Source: Spirochaetaceae bacterium (GTDB lineage: Bacteria > Spirochaetota > Spirochaetia > Treponematales > Breznakiellaceae). From it: a stretch of DNA of 13,981 nucleotides. The stretch is taken from assembly GCA_031284645.1 (NCBI GenBank), contig JAITXS010000011.1, positions 1 through 13,981 of the forward strand, read 5' to 3'. The notes under the pieces were generated by a model. The model had not been told where the DNA came from and searched no databases. It saw nothing but the letters and a program-made list of their open reading frames with translations. Positions 7,484 through 13,945 of this stretch are shown here, one piece after another. The translations under genes and the position numbers were made by a program. The stretch's first letter is position 1. Each line of letters starts with the position of its first letter.

Positions 7484-8608
7484 TTACACTCCGACATCGT
7501 TTTCTGCGTAAAAGGCGGCGAGATTCTCAAAAAGCGGCTCGGACGGATAACGTTTCCTGATAATGTCAAGCGCGTCTTTGTACACCGAGACGTCCACCAC
7601 ATCGTGAATATTTACGCCTTCGGGTTTGATATATTTTGTAGCCTCAAGCGTATTCCACACATTGATAATCCGTCGTAAATCCGGATCGGGATTGTAGGAT
7701 CGCTGCCCGTTACGGGTGGGGTCAAACACCATCTCAATGACAAACTCCACATCCTGAGAAGTGAGATCGGCAAACATCTTGGCAAGCTCGTCACGCTGCG
7801 CCGGATCGTTAAAGTCGCGGTATGCCCGCAGATATGCGGTGATAAAGCTCACAAAAATATCGCGTTTTGTTTCAAGAGACGGCGTGTAAGCGTTAAGGCG
7901 GCAGCAGAGATAGTTAGGCGACAGTTCGTTCATGGGAAAGAGTATCTCAAGTCCCAATTCCAGGGCACTGCGCCGATAGGGGCCGCCGGCGATAAAGCCA
8001 ATATCAACCTGTCCTTTGCGAACAGCCTCAATGATATTAGGGTAGTTATCGATTTCCTGAAAATGCACATCATCGACAATTCCGGCCTGTCCCAAGGCAT
8101 AGCGGGACACCATCTCCGAAGTGGAAAGACGCACAGTACCCAGTTTGGCCCCTTTCCAATCCTGAATGTTTGCGTATTTCTCGGCGTTTTCCTTTTTGGT
8201 AATAACATAGTTCCCGCCGGAAAGCGTACCCCCTATGATTTTTACCGGTGCTTTCTGGGATGCGTAGACAAGCGGCGGGATCAATTCTTCAAGGTAGATA
8301 TCGCCCTTGCCCAAACTGAGCGCCTCGGTGCGGCCGTCCCGCAGGAAGATAAAGTTCGGATCCAAGCCTTCCTCGGTAAAGTAGCCCCGCTCCCGTGCGA
8401 TAATCGACAGCGGATTTGACGTAAGATTGGGATCGGCGATAATATTGATACGCTGAATCTCTTTTTTTGCTACCGTTTCTCCTGCTGTTTCTTTCTTTGA
8501 ACAAGAAAAAAATAATGCAGCCCCCGCAATAATAAGCAAAACCGTCCTTGCTGCGATTCCGGATGACCATGCGGCTTTTGCCGCCCTTCTCTTTTGAAGT
8601 TTTTCCAT
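7484..8608 (-). CDS. NMT1/SsuA-like solute-binding lipoprotein
   Basis: This 374-residue lipoprotein is the binding component of the Ssu-type importer. A basic N-terminus (KLQKRRAAKAAW) leads to a hydrophobic run and a lipobox LFFSC with the candidate acyl-Cys at residue 36, then SKKE. Phe at -3 is permissive, as often found in spirochaetal lipoproteins. The mature domain shows the NMT1/THI5-like pattern: NPLSIIARERGYFTEEGLDPNF, where family members have a..kGyF..eGLdv, then DWKGAKLGT and GQVDIGFIAGG. The start at 8606-8608 is fixed by AGGAGG 5 nt upstream; a TTG 19 codons further up lacks such a site. The family covers sulfonate, taurine, nitrate and pyrimidine ligands, so the substrate is open. 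Confidence 0.91.
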   Translation of the reverse strand: MEKLQKRRAAKAAWSSGIAARTVLLIIAGAALFFSCSKKETAGETVAKKEIQRINIIADPNLTSNPLSIIARERGYFTEEGLDPNFIFLRDGRTEALSLGKGDIYLEELIPPLVYASQKAPVKIIGGTLSGGNYVITKKENAEKYANIQDWKGAKLGTVRLSTSEMVSRYALGQAGIVDDVHFQEIDNYPNIIEAVRKGQVDIGFIAGGPYRRSALELGLEILFPMNELSPNYLCCRLNAYTPSLETKRDIFVSFITAYLRAYRDFNDPAQRDELAKMFADLTSQDVEFVIEMVFDPTRNGQRSYNPDPDLRRIINVWNTLEATKYIKPEGVNIHDVVDVSVYKDALDIIRKRYPSEPLFENLAAFYAENDVGV

Positions 8609-8613
8609 AACTT

Positions 8614-8619
8614 CCTCCT
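8614..8619 (-). promoter_or_regulatory. Ribosome binding site of the NMT1-like lipoprotein gene
   Basis: A full consensus AGGAGG on the minus strand is followed by AAGTT and the ATG at 8606-8608. It decides the start codon against the upstream in-frame TTG at 8665. It lies in a 109-base gap after the nifB-like stop. That gap also has a T-rich stretch on the minus strand (CACTTTTTAAATATTTTTT) without a convincing stem before it, so I do not call a terminator there. Confidence 0.85.
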
Positions 8620-8717
8620 GTAAAAAATATTTAAAAAGTGATGCATGATACGTTTCTTTATGCAAAGTGAATCTCGTTATTTGCCAAGATATTCCACTCT
8701 GATGAATTCACGCTTCA

Positions 8718-9974
8718 CTACTCATTCCGCATTGCTAACTGCCTGAGCGCTTCTTCAATGTAATCGTAGCTCATAAAAACACGAATTCCGTGTTCTGCCA
8801 GTAGTTGCCGTGGTACTTCTCCGATACGCATGGCAAGCACGCCCTGACAATCGGAGATCGCGTCAAGAAGCGCTTCAAATTTTCCGTGCCCTCCGCTGCC
8901 ACAGCCGTGTGCATCACTGCCGCAGTATTGCTGCGCAATGGGGCGTTTTTCCAATAACTCTGCTTTTTCGCCGTCCCAGCGGTAAATGTAAAATGATTCC
9001 GCATGGCCAAAATGTTCGTCCACCAGCACGCCGTTTTTGCTTGCCACCGCAACAAGCATTTTTTTTGCAAGGCTTTTTTTGTTGTCCGCCACAACATTTT
9101 TTTCGTTAAAATCAGGCGTACTTTCGGTAAATTCGCGGGAAATATCATTATCAAGCGTTCCGGCTGCATCGGCACGGCACTGTTTGCAATGGCGCATCTG
9201 AGGCAGAATAGGCTCGCACCGGGTACGCATCTCGTTAATAATCTCGTTGCTGACCAGCGGCACATCTTCAAAAAGTGTATGTTTTACCGGAATAAGCTGC
9301 ATGATATTCATGATGTCCGCTCCGGCTTCTTTTACCTGTGCCGCGATATTCGGTATTTCGCTCTCGTTTAAGCCGCCGATAAAAACCGTATTCACCTTGC
9401 AGACAATGCCTAAAGCGCTTGCCCGCCGAATTCCCGCAAGTTGTTTTTCTATCAGTATTTCCGCAGCTTCTGTTCCGGTAAAACGCACGCCGTGCAGATC
9501 GATATGCCGGTAAATCCTCCGCGCCGTCTCGGGGACAAGGGAGTTTACCGTAACGGTAATGTGCGAAACTCCGCAATCGGCAAGCGTATCGGCATATTCA
9601 TCAAGCAGCAGACCATTTGTGGAAAAACAAAAAACCGCCTCTTTCCACTCCTGCCGTATCAGACGCAGGGTCTGCACGGTGTTTTCCGCACAGGCAAGCG
9701 CATCACCCGGGCCTGCAATGCCGACCACCGTAAGGTTCGGGAGCCGTTCCCGTGCCTTCATGCAGCGTTCAAACGCCTGCCCTGGCGACAATACCACCGC
9801 AGTAACCCCCGGGCGGCTTTCGTTGACACAGCTAAACTTGCGTCGGCAGTAATTGCACTGAATATTGCAATCACCGGCAACCGGTAAATGAATCCGTGCA
9901 TGAGTTCCCGCGCACGAGTCAAAGCACGGATGCACCGCCGATTTTTTCCTGTTAATGTCCTTTGCCAAGTCCAT
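8718..9974 (-). CDS. nifB: NifB-type radical SAM protein with C-terminal NifX-like domain
   Basis: NifB builds NifB-co, the 8Fe-9S-carbide precursor of nitrogenase cofactors, from two 4Fe-4S clusters using SAM. This 418-residue protein has the radical SAM triad C36-x3-C40-x2-C43 (CNIQCNYC). It also has every other cluster ligand known for NifB: H15 and C17 in HPCF, C49 in RRKFSC before VNESRPGV, C116 in FCFSTNG, and C263/C266 in MRHCKQCRADA. VGIAGPGDAL and MNIMQLIPVK are family hallmarks. Residues ~305-418 (KMLVAVASKNG, DEHFGHAESFYIY) are the NifX/NafY-like carrier domain, with an unusual Cys/Gly/His-rich insert at 350-363 (QYCGSDAHGCGSGGHG). The ATG has no Shine-Dalgarno; GTG at codon 14 has AGGA ~10 nt upstream and is an alternative start. 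No nitrogenase genes adjoin; it heads an operon of transport and PLP enzymes. Confidence 0.92.
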   Translation of the reverse strand: MDLAKDINRKKSAVHPCFDSCAGTHARIHLPVAGDCNIQCNYCRRKFSCVNESRPGVTAVVLSPGQAFERCMKARERLPNLTVVGIAGPGDALACAENTVQTLRLIRQEWKEAVFCFSTNGLLLDEYADTLADCGVSHITVTVNSLVPETARRIYRHIDLHGVRFTGTEAAEILIEKQLAGIRRASALGIVCKVNTVFIGGLNESEIPNIAAQVKEAGADIMNIMQLIPVKHTLFEDVPLVSNEIINEMRTRCEPILPQMRHCKQCRADAAGTLDNDISREFTESTPDFNEKNVVADNKKSLAKKMLVAVASKNGVLVDEHFGHAESFYIYRWDGEKAELLEKRPIAQQYCGSDAHGCGSGGHGKFEALLDAISDCQGVLAMRIGEVPRQLLAEHGIRVFMSYDYIEEALRQLAMRNE

Positions 9975-9980
9975 GTGTAT

Positions 9981-10009
9981 AAATTACTATTGAATTCCTA
10001 GTATGTCAA
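9981..10009 (-). promoter_or_regulatory. Predicted promoter of the nifB operon
   Basis: On the minus strand a perfect -35 box TTGACA (10009-10004) is followed by a 17-base spacer and TAATTT (9986-9981), which keeps the three most conserved -10 bases (T1, A2, T6). The expected start of transcription, six to seven bases downstream, coincides with the A of the nifB ATG at 9974. The message would thus be leaderless, matching the lack of a Shine-Dalgarno. No sigma-54 type GG-N10-GC element was seen. Confidence 0.55.
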
Positions 10010-10026
10010 TAGGCTTTATAGGAATT
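9987..10026. promoter_or_regulatory. Two nested inverted repeats over the nifB promoter (possible operators)
   Basis: Perfect arms AATTCCTA (9993-10000) and TAGGAATT (10019-10026) are separated by 18 bases. A second pair, CTATTGA (9987-9993) and TCAATAG (10006-10012), has a 12-base spacer. Both flank or include the -35 box at 10004-10009, a usual position for repressor operators. No regulator gene lies in the window. The region is A+T-rich, so chance occurrence of one of the pairs is possible. Confidence 0.45.
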
Positions 10027-10130
10027 TATCAAAATAATTAAAAAACGGAAAACGCGGCGACTATCGTGTTGTCGTATTGTTTGGCAGCGGAAAAGTGAGG
10101 TTTCCCGGCCAATTCATGAAATACAGAGGC

Positions 10131-10146
10131 ATTGCCGTACGGCAAT
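10131..10146. promoter_or_regulatory. Perfect 16-bp palindrome upstream of the restriction genes
   Basis: ATTGCCGTACGGCAAT reads identically on both strands. It sits 9 bases upstream of the candidate -35 box of the restriction-modification promoter and is not followed by a T-run in either direction, so it is unlikely to be a terminator. It could be a dimeric regulator operator controlling restriction gene expression. Confidence 0.45.
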
Positions 10147-10155
10147 TAATTTATC

Positions 10156-10185
10156 TTGTTGTGCCGCTTGTTTTTGATATATACT
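10156..10185 (+). promoter_or_regulatory. Candidate promoter of the restriction-modification operon
   Basis: TTGTTG (10156-10161) and TATACT (10180-10185) are 18 bases apart. The -10 box matches consensus at five of six positions; the -35 box matches only its first three. It would start transcription near 10191-10193, about 100 bases before the first restriction gene. No better candidate is seen in the region. Confidence 0.45.
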
Positions 10186-10289
10186 GTGGTATGAATGGGG
10201 CAGCTATTGAACAAGCAGCGAATATTCAGAGGGACAGGCGGCTCCGTTCGGATTGGACATTTCCGGAATTATGAAGAGAAGAGGTTTTT

Positions 10290-12146
10290 ATGCCTATAGA
10301 ACAATACACAGAATCCTTATGTTTGCAGGAAATGCACTGTACTCTTGGTGAAAATGCCTTTGGCTTTGTATTCCCTCAAGGCGATGTTCCATCAGTGGAT
10401 AAGTTAGAAAAACTTCTCAAAAAAGCCGGCGGGAAACCTGCCGTCTGTCCGTTAACGGACTATGATCAAGGCGGCAGCGGAAAGGCAAAACCGGAATATA
10501 TCATTACTTTTAACAAACAACCCAAAACAATCATTGTTGTGGAGTGCAAAAAAACAGTTTCCAGTCATAATTCTGAAACGTTCGATCACCCGAAAAATTA
10601 TGCCGTTGACGGCGCACTGTATTACGCAAAATTCTTGAAAGAAGAGTATAATGTCATTGCTCTTGGTGTATCCGGTACAAAAAAAGATAAGATAAAAGTT
10701 AATGCCTATCACTGGCAGAAAAATCAGGAAACGTATACCGAATTAAAAAAAGCCCGTGATATTATCTATGAACCGGAAAACTATTTACGCCTCGTATCGG
10801 GGGAATCGGTAAAAAAATCAATATCAATTGAAGACATACAAAGTCTTGCATTGGAAATGCATGAATCTTTGCGCTCGCTTGCCGTAACTGAACGGGCAAA
10901 GCCGGTTTTTATTGCCGGTATTTTAATTGCATTAAAAGATGATGATTTTGTAAAAGAATATATCAACCTTATTTCTTTTAAATCGCTTTTAAGCCGTTTG
11001 AAGGATGCAATAGATAATGTACTAAAAGGCAGCGATGTTCGTCCTGACAAAATCGATGATATACGAAATCATTTTACTATCATCGGTAAAAATACAAAGT
11101 TAAAAGCAATTCCCCTGGGTCATTACAATTCTTTAAGCTGGTACATCGAAGAATTGGAAAAAAAGATAAAACCCATGATGGATTATGCGGATAATACGAT
11201 AGATGCGTTAGGTATTTTTTATCATGAATTTGTTAAATACTCCGGTGGTGATGGGAGCGGATTAGGAATTGTTTTAACACCGCAGCATTTAACCGAGTTT
11301 ATGTGCGACTTGGCAGAAGTCAATAAAAATAGCAGGGTAGTTGATATTTGCTGCGGTTCAGCTACATTTCTTGTTACCGCTATGGGGAAAATGTTTAAGG
11401 GGGCAAACGATAAGGAAATTGAGAGAATACGCCAAAATGCGTTGTTTGGTGTTGAAAGTGATGATGACATTTATACGCTTGCCATAGCAAACATGATAGT
11501 ACGCGGAGACGGTAAATCCAACATCCTTTATGGTGATTGTTTTACTAAAAAAATAAAGGAAGATCTTAAATCAAAAAACATAAACATCGGCTTGATAAAT
11601 CCGCCATACTCACAGGATAGCAGCGAGTTGGAATTTGTTGAAAATATGCTTGATATTTTAATGCCGGGCGGGATTGGTGTCGTGGTTGTACCCATGTCAT
11701 GTGCTATCGGTACAAAGTTCAAGGAAACTCGTGAAAGATTGTTTAAGAAACACAGCTTAAAAGCGGTTTTTTCCATGCCCGATGATATATTTTATTCAAA
11801 CAATGCAAATACCAATGTATGTGTTATGGTGTGGGAATCTCATAAGCCCCACAACAGCAGGAAAAATACTTTTTTTGGGTATTACAAAGACGATGGTTTT
11901 GTTAAAGCAAAGAAACTCGGACGAATTGATAAGTTTAATAAATGGAAAGCCATAGAAACAGAATGGCTGCAGCTTTACCACGACATGGATAGTAAAGACG
12001 GGTTGAGCGTAAAGAAGCCGGTTAATTGGGATGATGAATGGCTCTGTGAAGCATACATGGAAACGGACTATTCTGTTTTGACACAAGATGATTTTCAAAA
12101 TACCGTTAATAATTATTTGGCATATTTGGTAAAAACCGGACAATAA
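10290..12146 (+). CDS. BcgI-like restriction-methylation subunit (nuclease-N6-adenine methylase fusion)
   Basis: This 618-residue fusion cuts and methylates DNA. The N-terminal ~150 residues look like a PD-(D/E)xK nuclease: KPEYIITF (E69 in place of the usual Asp) then IIVVECKK (E85-C86-K87). A helical region follows. The methylase core (~300-520) has the Type I HsdM-like LTPQHLTEFM (329-338), SAM-binding motif I as DICCGSATFL (352-361; the usual form is DPxxGSGxFL), FGVE, and catalytic motif IV NPPY (437-440) for N6-adenine methylation. Length and order match the A subunit of Type IIB enzymes such as BcgI, which cut on both sides of a split site. AAGAGG lies 5 nt before the ATG. Its stop abuts the specificity gene (TAA-ATG). 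Codon use is richer in A+T than in the flanking genes, suggesting acquisition. Confidence 0.88.
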   Translation: MPIEQYTESLCLQEMHCTLGENAFGFVFPQGDVPSVDKLEKLLKKAGGKPAVCPLTDYDQGGSGKAKPEYIITFNKQPKTIIVVECKKTVSSHNSETFDHPKNYAVDGALYYAKFLKEEYNVIALGVSGTKKDKIKVNAYHWQKNQETYTELKKARDIIYEPENYLRLVSGESVKKSISIEDIQSLALEMHESLRSLAVTERAKPVFIAGILIALKDDDFVKEYINLISFKSLLSRLKDAIDNVLKGSDVRPDKIDDIRNHFTIIGKNTKLKAIPLGHYNSLSWYIEELEKKIKPMMDYADNTIDALGIFYHEFVKYSGGDGSGLGIVLTPQHLTEFMCDLAEVNKNSRVVDICCGSATFLVTAMGKMFKGANDKEIERIRQNALFGVESDDDIYTLAIANMIVRGDGKSNILYGDCFTKKIKEDLKSKNINIGLINPPYSQDSSELEFVENMLDILMPGGIGVVVVPMSCAIGTKFKETRERLFKKHSLKAVFSMPDDIFYSNNANTNVCVMVWESHKPHNSRKNTFFGYYKDDGFVKAKKLGRIDKFNKWKAIETEWLQLYHDMDSKDGLSVKKPVNWDDEWLCEAYMETDYSVLTQDDFQNTVNNYLAYLVKTGQ

Positions 12147-13076
12147 ATGAGAGTTAAAGATTTATTCACGTTACACCAAGGTAATGGTTTTGAACTGATC
12201 AATATGGAACTTGATAAGTCATCAAAAATCAATTTTATCGCAAGGACAAGTGAAAATAATGGTGTAACTGCTCGAATTAAAGCGATAAATACACCGCCTT
12301 TTCCCGCAGGGTATATCACTGTCGCACTTGGCGGCAGTGTCTTGTCTTCTTTTGTTCAAACAGAAGCTTTTTACACAGGGTTCCACGTTATGGTATTGCA
12401 GCCCAAGACAGATATGAGTTTAGAGGAAAAGCTGTTTTATTGTCATTGTATAAAAATGAACGCATATCGCTATCAGTACGGAAGGCAGGCGAACAAGACC
12501 TTAAAAAATCTTGAGATGCCCGATCTGCCGCATTGGTTAAAAACATATAAAATAGATTATTCAAAAATAACTACACGAATTCAGAAAAAAGAATTACCCT
12601 TTGATATTGCTAATTGGCATAAATTTAAGCTGAATGATATTTTCGAAATTGAAGGCACAAAAACAACAAAACCGGAGACTCTTGGAAAATACGGGGCCGG
12701 TGAATATCCGTATATTACAACTCAGGCATCAAATAACGGCGTTGGGGGTTTTTATAATTATTATACAGAAACAGGAAATGTTTTAGTTATTGACAGCGCT
12801 GTTGCGGGATTTTGTTCTTTTCAGGACAAAAATTTTTCTGCAAGCGACCATGTTGAAAAATTGATCCCCAAATTTGAGATGAATAAATATACCGCTTTAT
12901 TCTTGTCAACGATTATTAATCGGGAGAATTTCCGTTATAATTACGGACGCAAGTTTAATCAGATGAAAATTAAAAACACAGATATAAAACTGCCGGTGGA
13001 TAAAAACGGAAACCCCGATTGGTACTACATGGAAAATTATATAAAAGCATTGCCGTATTCCGACAAAATAGCGTAA
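12147..13076 (+). CDS. BcgI-like specificity subunit with two target recognition domains
   Basis: This 309-residue protein reads DNA for the enzyme upstream. It is an internal duplication. TRD1 (~1-140) contains RTSENNGV, then YRYQYGRQANKTLKNLEMP; TRD2 (~155-300) contains TTQASNNGV, then FRYNYGRKFNQMKIKNTDIKLP. The Y-G-R ... K-x-L/I-K-N ending each half is the conserved Type I S/Type IIB pattern that leads into the spacer helix. Two different TRDs imply a split, asymmetric recognition sequence. The ATG follows the stop of the previous gene with no gap and no good Shine-Dalgarno, so translation is coupled. The size fits BcgI B-type subunits and is smaller than most HsdS. It ends only 5 bases before the stop of the convergent ispH. 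Confidence 0.86.
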   Translation: MRVKDLFTLHQGNGFELINMELDKSSKINFIARTSENNGVTARIKAINTPPFPAGYITVALGGSVLSSFVQTEAFYTGFHVMVLQPKTDMSLEEKLFYCHCIKMNAYRYQYGRQANKTLKNLEMPDLPHWLKTYKIDYSKITTRIQKKELPFDIANWHKFKLNDIFEIEGTKTTKPETLGKYGAGEYPYITTQASNNGVGGFYNYYTETGNVLVIDSAVAGFCSFQDKNFSASDHVEKLIPKFEMNKYTALFLSTIINRENFRYNYGRKFNQMKIKNTDIKLPVDKNGNPDWYYMENYIKALPYSDKIA

Positions 13077-13081
13077 GGGTC

Positions 13082-13945
13082 TTATGGTAAATGCGGCGCT
13101 TGAAGCGTAAAAACGATGTCATCGATTATCTTATCCGGCGTTGATGCGCCTGCGGCAACGCCGACAGTATCGAATAAAAAGATATCATCCGGTAATTCGT
13201 CTGCATTTTCCACAAGCCATGCTGCTTTATGTTCATTTTCGGCTATGGCCAGCAGCCGCCGTGTATTTGACGAGGCATTCCCTCCGGCGATAATAAGCGC
13301 GTCTACCTTTTTACATAGGGCGCGGAGCGCTTCCTGTCGGGAGGCTGTTGCACCGCATATCGTGTCAATAAGGCTCAGGTGCGGGAAGTATTTTTTTATA
13401 CTGCGGGCGATATCTGTGTACTCAATACGGGAAATGGTCGTTTGTGCAAGCAGGGCTGTCTCTGCTTCGGGGCTTTTTTGATATAAGGCTTCCGCTTGAG
13501 CCTGTGCTTCGTCAACACTTGATACAATAATAATCGCCTCGTTGTATCCTTTTATGCCCACGACTTCACTGTGATTTTTTTCGCCGGCAAGAAAAACCAC
13601 CCTGTTTGTACGCGCTAATTCGGCCGCTTTAAGCTGGCTTTTTTTTACCATAGGGCAGCTTGCGTCAATTATTTCGGCGGCGCGGGCCCTAAGAAAGGCT
13701 TCTGTTGCCGGCGGAACACCGTGAGCGCAGAGCACCACAACAGAGTCTTTTATGTCGGGACAGTTTTCTATATCGCGTATAATATGCACACCGATTTTCG
13801 CAAGGTCTTGTAATACACTGTTATTATGAATAAGCTCGCCGAAAGTCCACAAGGGTCTGCCTGTTTTTGCGGCCTCAAAACTCAGATCAAGGGCCCTGCG
13901 TACGCCCATGCAGTAACCTGAAAGTTCGGAACGAAGAACTTTCAT
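13082..13945 (-). CDS. ispH: 4-hydroxy-3-methylbut-2-enyl diphosphate reductase
   Basis: IspH (LytB) performs the last MEP-pathway step, reducing HMBPP to IPP and DMAPP with a 4Fe-4S cluster. The 287-residue protein has all three cluster cysteines: C12 (GYCMGVRRA), C97 (DASCPMV) and C197 (DTICGAT). Substrate residues are also present: H40 (LIHNN), H75 (AHGVPP), H125 and catalytic E127 (NHSEVVG), TT at 169-170, SSN (225-227) and S268 (AGASTP). SCPMVKKSQ differs from the more common TCP-xVxK-xH version. The ATG overlaps the TGA of an upstream frame (ATGA), and there is no clear Shine-Dalgarno. It is the only housekeeping gene here and anchors the right flank of the restriction island. Confidence 0.95.
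   Translation of the reverse strand: MKVLRSELSGYCMGVRRALDLSFEAAKTGRPLWTFGELIHNNSVLQDLAKIGVHIIRDIENCPDIKDSVVVLCAHGVPPATEAFLRARAAEIIDASCPMVKKSQLKAAELARTNRVVFLAGEKNHSEVVGIKGYNEAIIIVSSVDEAQAQAEALYQKSPEAETALLAQTTISRIEYTDIARSIKKYFPHLSLIDTICGATASRQEALRALCKKVDALIIAGGNASSNTRRLLAIAENEHKAAWLVENADELPDDIFLFDTVGVAAGASTPDKIIDDIVFTLQAPHLP

Larger units (their letters stand above)
9975..10289. other. Divergent intergenic region between nifB operon and restriction genes
   Basis: This 315-base stretch contains no convincing gene. Its left third holds the nifB promoter and inverted repeats. The middle (10027-10130) is an A-rich run followed by unassigned sequence. Position 10131-10146 is a perfect palindrome, and 10156-10185 is a candidate promoter for the restriction genes. 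A 65-codon frame at 10077-10274 has no recognisable family and no Shine-Dalgarno. Its last 27 codons (ATG at 10191, beginning MNGAAIEQ) lie just after the candidate -10 box and could at most be a leader peptide. Confidence 0.6.

Noticed and set aside
8609..8665. TTG start adding 19 residues to the NMT1-like lipoprotein
   Set aside because: A consensus AGGAGG stands 5 nt before the internal ATG and the shorter form gives a proper signal peptide.
8620..8717. Terminator between nifB and the lipoprotein gene
   Set aside because: There is a T-rich stretch but no stable GC stem in front of it, and the genes appear to belong to one operon.
9975..10130. Sigma-54/NifA-type promoter expected ahead of a nif gene
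   Set aside because: No GG-N10-GC element of the right form was found on the minus strand; a TTGACA-type promoter is present instead.
10131..10146. Palindrome as a rho-independent terminator
   Set aside because: Neither strand has a following T-run, and only a 4-base centre would be available for the loop.
10077..10274. 65-codon plus-strand reading frame in the divergent region
   Set aside because: No Shine-Dalgarno, no recognisable family, and it runs through the palindrome and candidate promoter, so it is better explained as regulatory DNA; only its last 27 codons are kept as a weak possibility.
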